From contig SFTJ01000095.1 of assembly GCA_004563195.1 (NCBI GenBank), positions 1-6,391 of the forward strand: a DNA stretch of 6,391 nucleotides. Reading direction: 5' to 3'. Positions within the stretch are counted from its first letter, which is position 1, and each line of letters begins with the position of its first letter. Positions 1-5,629 of the stretch are shown here, piece after piece. The position numbers and the translations under genes were made by a program. The notes beneath the pieces were generated by a model. It did no database searches, was not told the origin of the DNA, and saw only the letters and a list, made by a program, of their open reading frames with translations. The DNA is from a bacterium (GTDB taxonomy: Bacteria; Bacteroidota; Bacteroidia; Bacteroidales; Muribaculaceae).

Positions 1-1
1 C

Positions 2-904
2 AACATGGAGCAACTTCAAGCTATCATCAAGGCTGCTTCTGAAACCAAGTCTCCGGTTATCCTTCAAGTATCGAAGGGCGCTCGCAACTATGCTAACGCT
101 ACTCTCCTTCGCTACATGGCTCAAGGCGCTGTTGAATACGCTAAGGAACTCGGTTGGGCTAACCCTCAAATCGTGCTTCACCTCGACCACGGCGACAGCT
201 ACGAACTTTGCAAGGACTGCGTTGACTGCGGTTTCTCTTCTGTTATGATCGACGGTTCGCACCTTCCTTACGAAGAAAACATCGCCCTCACCAAGAAGGT
301 TGTTGAATATGCTCACCAACACGATGTTACTGTAGAAGGCGAACTCGGTGTTTTGGCCGGCGTTGAAGACGAAGTTTCGAGCGAACACCACACCTACACC
401 AACCCTGAAGAAGTTGTAGACTTCGCTACTCGCACCGGTTGCGACAGCTTGGCTATCTCTATCGGTACTTCTCACGGCGCTTACAAGTTCACTCCCGAAC
501 AATGCACTAAGGACGAAAACGGCAAGCTCGTTCCTCCTCCATTGGCTTTCGATGTTTTGAAGGCTGTTGAAAAGGAACTCCCCGGATTCCCTATCGTGCT
601 CCACGGTTCTTCTTCTGTTCCTCAGGACGAAGTTGAAACTATCAACAAATACGGCGGCGCTTTGAAGGCTGCTATCGGTATTCCTGAAGAATGGCTCCGC
701 GAAGCTGCTAAGAGCGCTGTTTGCAAAATCAACATCGACTCTGACAGCCGCTTGGCTATGACTGCTGCCGTTCGCAAGGTATTCGCTGAAAAACCGGCTG
801 AATTCGACCCTCGCAAATACTTGGGCCCGGCTCGCGACAACATGGAAAAACTTTACAAGCACAAAATTATCAACGTTCTTGGTAGCGACGGTAAGGCTGA
901 ATAA
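2..904 (+). CDS. fba: class II fructose-1,6-bisphosphate aldolase (5' end outside window)
   Basis: This cytosolic zinc enzyme of glycolysis and gluconeogenesis splits fructose-1,6-bisphosphate into dihydroxyacetone phosphate and glyceraldehyde-3-phosphate. The frame is open to the left edge, and the ATG at position 5 is an internal Met: class II aldolases have an N-terminal segment of roughly 30 residues before the NMEQLQAI motif. Counting from that Met, the visible signatures are LHLDHGD (Asp61 catalytic, His62 zinc ligand), GELGVLAG (glutamate region), SIGTSHGAYK (His157), VLHGSSSVP (His200, zinc) and KINIDSDSR (Asn243, Asp245, substrate binding). The C-terminus, ending near INVLGSDGK, looks complete and matches what I recall of Bacteroides orthologs. 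Codon use is strongly biased, as expected for a highly expressed housekeeping gene. The gene is followed by a strong terminator, so it does not form an operon with what lies downstream. The identification is very secure; only the missing 5' end is unknown. Confidence 0.97.
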   Translation, partial: NMEQLQAIIKAASETKSPVILQVSKGARNYANATLLRYMAQGAVEYAKELGWANPQIVLHLDHGDSYELCKDCVDCGFSSVMIDGSHLPYEENIALTKKVVEYAHQHDVTVEGELGVLAGVEDEVSSEHHTYTNPEEVVDFATRTGCDSLAISIGTSHGAYKFTPEQCTKDENGKLVPPPLAFDVLKAVEKELPGFPIVLHGSSSVPQDEVETINKYGGALKAAIGIPEEWLREAAKSAVCKINIDSDSRLAMTAAVRKVFAEKPAEFDPRKYLGPARDNMEKLYKHKIINVLGSDGKAE

Positions 905-927
905 TTTTTCCACTCTATAACCTTTTT

Positions 928-965
928 AGGACTGTATCTAACTTTTGATACAGTCCTATTTTTTT
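928..965 (+). terminator. Rho-independent terminator of the aldolase gene
   Basis: A perfect 11-bp stem (AGGACTGTATC at 928-938 with GATACAGTCCT at 947-957) closes an 8-nt loop and is followed by an A and seven Ts. It lies 24 bp after the aldolase stop codon and separates the gene from the tRNA unit. Confidence 0.93.
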
Positions 966-1046
966 GCCCTATTCGCACGCAATCCTCGTTTTTTTACTTT
1001 TTTTTACTTTATATTGCCCTATTTTTTGCGATATATCCTCCGAAAG

Positions 1047-1077
1047 TTGTCTATTTCCAAAATTTTTTCTATCTTTG
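1047..1077 (+). promoter_or_regulatory. Bacteroidetes-type promoter of tRNA-Pro
   Basis: TATCTTTG at 1070-1077 matches the Bacteroidetes primary sigma -7 consensus TAnnTTTG. A TTG at 1047-1049, 20 bp upstream, fits the -33 element. Transcription would start near 1083, about 25 nt before the mature tRNA. This is a motif match by eye. Confidence 0.75.
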
Positions 1078-1107
1078 CATCGGTTTTCGAAAGAGGCCAT
1101 AACTTTT

Positions 1108-1183
1108 CGGGATGTAGCTCAGTCCGGTTTAGAGTACTCGTCTGGGGGGCGAGTGGTCGCAAGTTCGAATCTTGTCATCCCGA
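1108..1183 (+). tRNA. tRNA-Pro, anticodon GGG
   Basis: The 76-nt sequence folds into a full cloverleaf. The acceptor stem is CGGGATG (1108-1114) with CATCCCG (1176-1182), with discriminator A1183. The D stem is GCTC/GAGT. The anticodon stem is CTCGT/GCGAG (1137-1141, 1149-1153) around loop CTGGGGG, which puts GGG at 1144-1146. The T arm is GCAAG-TTCGAAT-CTTGT. The C1-G72 pair, G37 and anticodon GGG identify a proline tRNA reading CCC and CCU. The 3' CCA is not encoded and must be added after transcription. The gene stands alone between its own promoter and terminator. Confidence 0.97.
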
Positions 1184-1193
1184 CATCATCTTT

Positions 1194-1225
1194 TGCGCTA
1201 ATAGTTCGCTATTAGCGCATTTTTT
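1194..1225 (+). terminator. terminator of tRNA-Pro
   Basis: A perfect 11-bp stem (TGCGCTAATAG at 1194-1204, CTATTAGCGCA at 1209-1219) closes a TTCG tetraloop and is followed by six Ts. It starts 11 nt after the tRNA, giving a compact single-gene transcription unit. Confidence 0.93.
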
Positions 1226-1233
1226 ATGCCTTT

Positions 1234-1267
1234 TTTGCACTTCTAAAAGCAAAATTTTATAATTTTG
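1234..1267 (+). promoter_or_regulatory. probable promoter of the Lnb-like gene
   Basis: TAATTTTG at 1260-1267 fits the Bacteroidetes -7 motif TAnnTTTG. TTTG at 1234-1237 could be the -33 element, with a slightly long 22-bp spacer. A start near 1273 would give a 5' leader of about 20 nt before the ATG at 1293. The position just after the tRNA terminator supports an independent promoter. Confidence 0.6.
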
Positions 1268-1292
1268 TAGATGAACTAAACCTTGGCTTATT

Positions 1293-2537
1293 ATGGATTA
1301 TCTATGCAGAATTCTCATGGCGCTTTTGCTTTTCTCTTCGGAATTTGCCTCTCATGCTCAGCAGTCGCCCGACGATGACATAATGGCTGTAATAAACCAT
1401 CCCGAATATATCGAGGCGTCATTGCTCGTGGTTTCCCCGGGCAAGGCTGTCTATTCGGCTGGCGGACACCTTGCTATTCGCATGCAATGCCCTTCGAAAG
1501 ACATCGACTATACCTATCAGTTCAATGCCATTCAGACTTGCGAGAACCAATCGTTTGCCGCAGCATATTTCTCTGGTCGCTTAACTGGCGAATATATCCG
1601 GTCATACACCGCCGACTTCATCGGCGAAGTTAAAGCCGAGCAGCGCTCCATTACAGAGCTCCCCATGCATCTCACACCGCAACAAGAGGTAAAACTATGG
1701 TCGATGCTCGACGACGCAGTTGATGCACCCGACAATTCTCACCCGTTTAACCCGGTTTACAACAACTGCTGCGCCATGACATTGCGATTTGTGGGCATCA
1801 CCAACATCGACGAGGGCTTCAACGACATCAACTCCATTCTCGTGGGATCGAGCAGACGATATTTAGAGGACTATTTCGGCGATGCCAAGTGGACTGGCTT
1901 GGCGTGGAATCTGGTGCTCGGGTCGGAATTCGACAAAGAAAAAGTGCCGCTTTTTCTTCTCTACCCCAGGCGATTAGGTTTCTACCTGTCGCGAGTTACG
2001 GTGAAAGGCAGCGGCGACTTCCTTATCGACAATAACGAATATTACAATTCGCACGAATGGCGCACTTCCTACTCTATATTTACTCCAACCTTAGTTTTCG
2101 CTATCCTTCTGGCAATTGCAGTGCTGCTATCGGAGATGAGCATACGCCGACACAGCGCACACCGAGCTTGCCGCGTGTTCGATACCACTCTAATCATCAT
2201 CAATGCCATCATAGGATTGGTGCTTTGGTATCAGCAGCTATTTGCCGAGCCCCCGGTATCGACGTTCAACGAGATGGCGCTATTCTTCACCCCGCTTTCG
2301 CTATTGTTGCTTATCCGAAGCAAGGCCATAAGCATTGCGCAAGTCATTCTACTCGCATATTTCACTGTGGTTGCCTTCTATTACTCAATACCTGGCACCT
2401 CACCTCAGGCGGAAGTCTACGATATGTGGCTCGCCATGGCCGTATACGCCATTCGCGGAGCTTCGCATATCGCCGTAATCACCGCCTCGGTTATCAAACG
2501 CTATATCCTCAAATCCGCAACTACGCGCTTAATATGA
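1293..2537 (+). CDS. lnb: Lnb-type lipoprotein N-acyltransferase (DUF4105/Lnb_N plus five membrane helices)
   Basis: The 414-residue protein begins with a signal sequence (hydrophobic core about 6-17, probable cleavage near SHA-QQ at 20-24). A periplasmic domain of about 210 residues follows, then five predicted membrane helices near 261-281, 296-313, 326-341, 347-364 and 378-400. This matches the Lnb architecture of Bacteroides, where Lnb acylates the N-terminal cysteine of diacylated lipoproteins in species lacking the classical Lnt. Family hallmarks are SAGGHLAIR (His59) and the tyrosine/phenylalanine-rich YTYQFN in the first half, and YNNCCAMTLRF (Cys159/Cys160) in the second; the His and one of the Cys are the likely catalytic pair. 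The start at 1293 sits just downstream of a plausible promoter and gives a good signal peptide; Met9 is a weaker alternative. It appears monocistronic, and no clear terminator is seen after it. The DUF4105 family and topology are well supported, but the enzymatic role comes from family knowledge. A paralog with another acyl-transfer role is possible. Confidence 0.85.
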   Translation: MDYLCRILMALLLFSSEFASHAQQSPDDDIMAVINHPEYIEASLLVVSPGKAVYSAGGHLAIRMQCPSKDIDYTYQFNAIQTCENQSFAAAYFSGRLTGEYIRSYTADFIGEVKAEQRSITELPMHLTPQQEVKLWSMLDDAVDAPDNSHPFNPVYNNCCAMTLRFVGITNIDEGFNDINSILVGSSRRYLEDYFGDAKWTGLAWNLVLGSEFDKEKVPLFLLYPRRLGFYLSRVTVKGSGDFLIDNNEYYNSHEWRTSYSIFTPTLVFAILLAIAVLLSEMSIRRHSAHRACRVFDTTLIIINAIIGLVLWYQQLFAEPPVSTFNEMALFFTPLSLLLLIRSKAISIAQVILLAYFTVVAFYYSIPGTSPQAEVYDMWLAMAVYAIRGASHIAVITASVIKRYILKSATTRLI

Positions 2538-2655
2538 TACAGAAGCGAAAAGAATCTGCATCGTTAGTAAAAAGGGGGCACAGTGCATCGAATGTCACCA
2601 TAAAGACATATACATTCCCCTTACTCTACCATGCGACTTGAGGCAATACGCAAAA
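2538..2655. other. intergenic stretch without a recognisable gene
   Basis: This lies between the Lnb-like gene and the gene remnant. I see no convincing start or conserved reading frame. A widely spaced complementary pair (AAGGGG at 2572-2577, CCCCTT at 2617-2622) could fold, but it has a 39-nt loop and no T-run, so it is not called as a terminator. Confidence 0.5.
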
Positions 2656-2799
2656 TCACGACCATAAGTTGTCGGTGTTATCCAAAGCCATTCGGGGAAT
2701 GGAGTTCAGTTCAAACTCAATGCCGCCCGGTTCCTCCTTCTTCCACCCTCTGAGCGCAAAGATGTCATCGTAGAGCGAACCGCAGCGGTTGGCGCGGAT
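2656..2799 (-). pseudogene. possible 3' remnant of a broken minus-strand gene
   Basis: Read on the minus strand, 2799 to 2656 encodes 47 residues and a TGA stop, with no start codon. It includes IRANRCGSLYDDIFALRG and later IEFELNSIPRMALDN. The G/C-rich wobble positions look coding and contrast with the AT-rich DNA that begins at about 2800, exactly where the duplicated leader starts. The simplest reading is the C-terminal end of a gene cut off when the leader and secreted-protein unit arrived. I do not recognise the family. The plus strand is also open here (2668-2808, no ATG), so the strand is uncertain, and chance openness cannot be excluded over so short a length. Confidence 0.35.
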
Positions 2800-2800
2800 A

Positions 2801-2985
2801 TAGATTATTGAGAAAATTCCTCCAAAAGGAGAGAGATTCTCAGATTTTATTGCTACCTTTACTATGTCTGTCGGATTTGATACATATTTTGATTTGCAAC
2901 ACTAAGATAGGAGAAAAATCTGATAAGGCAAATTCTTGGGCAACATTTTGTTACTCAGATACTTAATAGTGTTGCGGAATTAAGG
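2801..2985 (+). repeat. duplicated leader, copy A
   Basis: This stretch upstream of the first secreted-protein gene recurs at 4378-4573 before the second. From 2801 to 2930 the two align without gaps at a constant offset of 1577 bp, and I count 9 differences in 130 bp, about 93% identity. Beyond 2930 similarity is patchier but recognisable: TGTTACTCA-g/a-TACTTA, then TG-TGCGGAATT-like sequence, with about 15 extra bases in copy B. The region contains TTTG and TTG motifs that could be -33 elements, but no clean TAnnTTTG partner, so I do not place a promoter. It could be a promoter/5'UTR element, a structured RNA, a small mobile repeat, or a leftover of a larger duplication. Confidence 0.9.
2896..2975. 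repeat. 9-bp inverted repeat in leader A
   Basis: GCAACACTA (2896-2904) and TAGTGTTGC (2967-2975) are exact reverse complements 62 bp apart. In the transcript they could close a long stem-loop; in DNA they could be paired operator half-sites or ends of a small inserted element. In leader B the left arm is unchanged (GCAACACTA), while the right arm reads AGTGCTAC with two transitions, so only the copy A pair is perfect. Confidence 0.6.
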
Positions 2986-2999
2986 TATAATATTTATTC

Positions 3000-3041
3000 A
3001 AGGAGATCCATATGTTTAACTCTAAAATCATAATTACATGA
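3000..3041 (+). CDS. possible 9-codon leader ORF with Shine-Dalgarno, coupled to the next gene
   Basis: AAGGAGA at 3000-3006 is a near-perfect Shine-Dalgarno, 5 nt before an ATG at 3012. That ATG opens the mini-ORF MFNSKIIIT, whose TGA (3039-3041) overlaps the ATG (3038-3040) of the secreted protein as ATGA. This geometry is typical of translational coupling. Strong Shine-Dalgarno sites are unusual in Bacteroidetes, and the second leader has no equivalent. The alternative start at 3012 is out of frame with the main protein, so it cannot be an N-terminal extension. Whether the peptide is made is unknown. Confidence 0.4.
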   Translation, partial: KEIHMFNSKIIIT

Positions 3042-3967
3042 AACAATCAAAAGTTATCGGCTTGATTGTTGTACTTATGTCTTTCTTCTGCTTCAATCAG
3101 TCTTTGGCAGGAGATACATATTACAAGAATCTGTCGTTCACCGTGAAGAATCCAGAGACTGCTAAAGGGCGAGTATATCTTACGCCGCATAACAGTTCAG
3201 ACACGACTTACTGTAGAATAAGTAAGGATCCAAAAATAGCCAAAGTTGAGGGGAATCTATCAAATTTTGGGGAAGGCTTTAAGGTTGATATGTTTGTAAT
3301 TCCTTCCGAAGGCTATGTCCTAGATTGCTTGACTACTCCGAATGCTTTTGTTAACGGCAATTACCGATCTGAATGTATTGGCAATACCCAAGGGTATCCC
3401 ATATCAAGCACTATATTGACAATTGACCAAGATACAACAACAAACTGTACAAAATCACGACCGAACAAGGATTCGTATATGCAGCCTGTGTCTACACAAG
3501 AATTGTATGCAATATTTGTTCCGGCAAAGAAAATGACAGTTCGTAACATCAGTGCAGGATCTGTAGCGAATACCATAAAGAACAGTAAATACGGTGAATC
3601 CACCAATGATTTAGTCGTAACAGGGCCTCTTAATGAAAATGATATCAAATACTTAAATAGGCTATCCCAAGAAAAAGGTTTAATCCGCTTAGATCTTAGT
3701 GGAGCAACGTTTAAGGTTGTACCTGACAGTGCATTCTACAATTCTGGACTTTACGAGTTGAAACTACCATCAAATATTGAAGCCATTGGAAACTATGCAT
3801 TTGCTAATAGCATGGGACTAAAACCTGTCAATTTACCTTCCGGAATCGTTAAAGGTAAAAACACCATAAGTGGTTGTTCTTTAATGAATCTACTTGGTGT
3901 AAAAGAAGAATATACTTCAACTAATGATGATGATGATGACTGGTTAAGGTGGCTTTTTTTATTATAA
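3038..3967 (+). CDS. secreted BspA-like LRR protein with poly-Asp tail, paralog A
   Basis: The 309-residue protein has an N-terminal signal peptide (hydrophobic 6-23, likely cleavage at SLA-GD, 24/25), so it is exported by Sec to the periplasm or surface. Residues about 28-165 form a beta-rich unit running from YYKNLSFTVKNP to ELYAIFVPAK, which resembles the divergent InlB B-repeat type of domain. Residues about 187-270 contain DLVVTGPLN, LIRLDLSGATF and a BspA-type LRR (AFYNSGLYELKLPSNIEAIG followed by NYAF), only about two repeats. The tail has five aspartates (297-301) followed by WLRWLFLL at the extreme C-terminus. It is a diverged paralog of 4611-5561, sharing every landmark. The coding DNA is clearly more AT-rich than its paralog and the flanking housekeeping genes. 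Function is unknown; an adhesin or surface-binding role is the family-level guess. No lipobox or recognisable type IX sorting domain is seen. Confidence 0.88.
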   Translation: MKQSKVIGLIVVLMSFFCFNQSLAGDTYYKNLSFTVKNPETAKGRVYLTPHNSSDTTYCRISKDPKIAKVEGNLSNFGEGFKVDMFVIPSEGYVLDCLTTPNAFVNGNYRSECIGNTQGYPISSTILTIDQDTTTNCTKSRPNKDSYMQPVSTQELYAIFVPAKKMTVRNISAGSVANTIKNSKYGESTNDLVVTGPLNENDIKYLNRLSQEKGLIRLDLSGATFKVVPDSAFYNSGLYELKLPSNIEAIGNYAFANSMGLKPVNLPSGIVKGKNTISGCSLMNLLGVKEEYTSTNDDDDDWLRWLFLL

Positions 3968-4001
3968 TTTAGCTACCAAAACCATGCTATTATTCACAGT
4001 G

Positions 4002-4040
4002 CTACCATCCTTCAAAGAGGGTGGTAGTTGTGTTGTATTT
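4002..4040 (+). terminator. probable terminator of secreted paralog A
   Basis: CTACCATCC (4002-4010) pairs with GGGTGGTAG (4019-4027) in a 9-bp stem with one U-G pair and an 8-nt loop. It is followed by the T-rich stretch TTGTGTTGTATTT. It begins 35 bp after the stop codon. The T-run is interrupted, so termination strength is uncertain. Confidence 0.6.
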
Positions 4041-4377
4041 CAAATCTAAGTGTTGGATGTCACATGAGTTTATAACTCGGTTCAGTGAAAGCTCTTCGTT
4101 GAATCTATTCTTACTGGAACCGGTTTATGGTTCATGTAGATTTTCATGCCTATGAAGAAGAAATTCAATAGAAATGGCGAAAACGGAGCATGTCCCCCCA
4201 CTCGGAGCGGTTCAATCCACCCACTTTTGAGCTGAAAATAGGCTTGAAATCGGCTGAAAAACGGAGCATATCCGTTCACTTTTCCGCTCTTTTCATGTAT
4301 ATTGTATGTAGAAACGAATAGGTGCCAGCCCTGATTTTGTATGCCAGGCTCAAAAAAGTTTTATCGGACAGCAATAA
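4041..4377. other. intergenic region between the two secreted-protein units
   Basis: No gene is supported here. A minus-strand open frame (4082-4279, 65 codons) covers it but looks like a by-product of repeats. The stretch holds small inverted repeats (GAACC/GGTTC near 4119-4135) and the direct repeat described separately. Its composition is mixed, with a more GC-rich island near 4180-4280. Confidence 0.5.
4180..4273. repeat. short direct repeat, 15 of 16 bases, 78 bp apart
   Basis: AAAACGGAGCATGTCC (4180-4195) recurs as AAAACGGAGCATATCC (4258-4273). The second copy lies within an inverted repeat AACGGA-GCATA-TCCGTT (4260-4276). GCTGAAAA also occurs twice between them (4231-4238 and 4253-4260). 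On the minus strand the two units give the peptide echoes GYAPF and GHAPF in a 65-codon open frame. This could be a dispersed intergenic repeat or a small structured RNA; I cannot decide. Confidence 0.6.
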
Positions 4378-4573
4378 TAGATTATTGAAAAAATTCCTCC
4401 AAAAGGAGAGAGATTCTCAGATTTTATTGCTACATTTATCATGTCTGTCGGGTTTGATACATATTTTGATTTGCAACACTAAGATAGGTGAAAAATCCGA
4501 CAAGACAAAATACCGAGTATCTTTCTGTTACTCAGGTACTTATAAAAAGTTAAACTAAAGTGCTACGGAATTT
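4378..4573 (+). repeat. duplicated leader, copy B
   Basis: This is the second copy of the leader at 2801-2985, ending about 40 bp before the second secreted-protein gene. The left boundary is sharp: homology begins at ATAGATTATTGA, and the sequences upstream of the two copies are unrelated. A frame from a GTG at 4322 to the stop at 4558 (78 codons) runs through the copy and is also open in copy A (2802-2966). However, the substitutions do not favour third positions, so I do not call it a gene. Copy B lacks the Shine-Dalgarno and mini-ORF of copy A. Confidence 0.9.
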
Positions 4574-4610
4574 AGAAATCCAAATAATATAACCACTAAA
4601 CACTCAGACT

Positions 4611-5561
4611 ATGAAATCTCCTATCTTTCGGCTTATTACATTGTCGCTAATAGCCATCGTTACTGCCTTGACTGCATCGGCAGGCGATTATTCCTACTAC
4701 AAGAACATATCCGTAACGGTTAATAACCCCACCCCTGCTCGCGGCACTGTATATCTCACCCCAGGTTTGGGCGACAAAAATTCCTCTCGCGTAGCAGTTC
4801 GAAACTCTAAAGCGGCTTCTACGGTCGAGGGATGCTTTTCCACCAGCAGCAGCAAAGATTATTCGTTTACCGTCAACTGCTGGGTTTTTCCTGAGAAAGG
4901 ATATATACTGCGTTGCATCTGCACTCAAAAAGCTTATAACGCAAATGATTATCTTTCCCAAGGGTTTATGATGGACGAAAATAAGCTTCTTTATTCATTA
5001 CCGTTAGCAGTGGATAACGACACCGTCAACAACTGTTCTCGCCAAGGCTCCGACTACGACCAAAGCACATTTCGGCCAGCTGTTACACGCAAATACTACG
5101 CCATTTTCGAACCTGCCAAGCAATCCACCATACGCACCACTCGTCGCGGCGAACTCGAGACTAAAATCAAAAATAGCACCTACGGTGAACATGTCAACGA
5201 ACTCGTGATATCCGGACCTCTCAACGACGATGACCTCATGTATTTAGGCGACCTCCCGAGTCTAACTCGTGTCGACCTCTCTAAGGCATCATTCACCTCC
5301 ATTCCAGATATGTGTTTCTTCACAGCGCGCCAGATTGTTTCTATCATTCTTCCACGAACAGTCACTACGATAGGATATAATGCCTTTGGATACTGCACAG
5401 GGCTGCTTCCTGTTAACATACCGCCATCGGCAAATTTCGAGTCCAATATTCGAGAAGAGTGCACTGTGTGGAATTATCTACAGCCCGAAAAATCAAGCGA
5501 CGACGACGATGATGATGATGCTTACAGCGGCTACTTAAATTTATTAGATTCACTACTTTAA
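4611..5561 (+). CDS. secreted BspA-like LRR protein with poly-Asp tail, paralog B
   Basis: The 316-residue protein has a signal peptide (hydrophobic 6-22, likely cleavage at ASA-GD, 24/25). A beta-rich domain (about 27-170) runs from YYKNISVTVNNPTPARGTVY through VFPEKGYIL to YYAIFEPAK, resembling InlB B-repeat modules. Residues about 191-270 carry NELVISGPLNDDDLMYL, LTRVDLSKASF and an LRR_5/BspA-type unit (SIILPRTVTTIGYNAFGYCT). The C-terminus has seven consecutive aspartates (297-303) followed by AYSGYLNLLDSLL. Cysteines are more numerous than in paralog A. Codon use is closer to the other genes in the window. The ATG at 4611 is the first good start after the leader; no Shine-Dalgarno is visible, as usual in this phylum. 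The gene is probably transcribed alone and ends at the hairpin at 5569. Function is unknown. The two proteins could act as a pair or as alternative variants of one surface protein. Confidence 0.9.
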   Translation: MKSPIFRLITLSLIAIVTALTASAGDYSYYKNISVTVNNPTPARGTVYLTPGLGDKNSSRVAVRNSKAASTVEGCFSTSSSKDYSFTVNCWVFPEKGYILRCICTQKAYNANDYLSQGFMMDENKLLYSLPLAVDNDTVNNCSRQGSDYDQSTFRPAVTRKYYAIFEPAKQSTIRTTRRGELETKIKNSTYGEHVNELVISGPLNDDDLMYLGDLPSLTRVDLSKASFTSIPDMCFFTARQIVSIILPRTVTTIGYNAFGYCTGLLPVNIPPSANFESNIREECTVWNYLQPEKSSDDDDDDDAYSGYLNLLDSLL

Positions 5562-5568
5562 TAGCAAC

Positions 5569-5618
5569 ATAACGAAGAGAGATACCGGATTTTGCGCCCC
5601 GGTATCTCTCTTCGTTAT
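5569..5618. terminator. bidirectional hairpin between convergent genes
   Basis: The arms at 5569-5588 (ATAACGAAGAGAGATACCGG) and 5599-5618 are perfect 20-bp reverse complements around a 10-nt loop. The hairpin sits 8 bp after the plus-strand stop at 5561 and 12 bp beyond the minus-strand stop at 5630, so it can serve both genes. Neither strand has a proper T-run after the stem, so it may also act as a 3'-end stabilising structure. Confidence 0.8.
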
Positions 5619-5629
5619 AATAAGATGAG

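Noticed and set aside
1108..1183. tRNA-Pro as an integration site
   Set aside because: No integrase and no second copy of the tRNA 3' end is found in the window.
945..1262. Plus-strand open frames of 105 and 83 codons
   Set aside because: They run through the aldolase terminator region, the tRNA-Pro promoter and the tRNA itself, with no coding-like composition.
2572..2622. AAGGGG/CCCCTT pair as a terminator for the Lnb-like gene
   Set aside because: Only 6 bp with a 39-nt loop and no T-tract.
2057..2641. A 194-codon plus-strand open frame
   Set aside because: It overlaps the Lnb-like gene in another frame; its translation is rich in His, Arg and Ser with no domain, typical of a shadow frame.
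2876..2918. Promoter within the shared leader
   Set aside because: TTTG motifs are present, but no TAnnTTTG element lies at about 20 bp in both copies, so no specific promoter can be placed.
3926..3940. GAT-repeat tract as a phase-variable microsatellite
   Set aside because: Only five triplets here and seven mixed GAC/GAT triplets in the paralog; slippage would add or remove whole Asp codons and not switch the gene off.
4082..4279. Minus-strand 65-codon open frame
   Set aside because: Its length and its internally echoing peptides are explained by short DNA repeats; no start context or neighbour supports a gene.
4322..4558. 78-codon GTG-start open frame through leader B
   Set aside because: The substitutions between the two leader copies show no third-position bias and copy A lacks a start, so coding is not supported; kept only as a finding.
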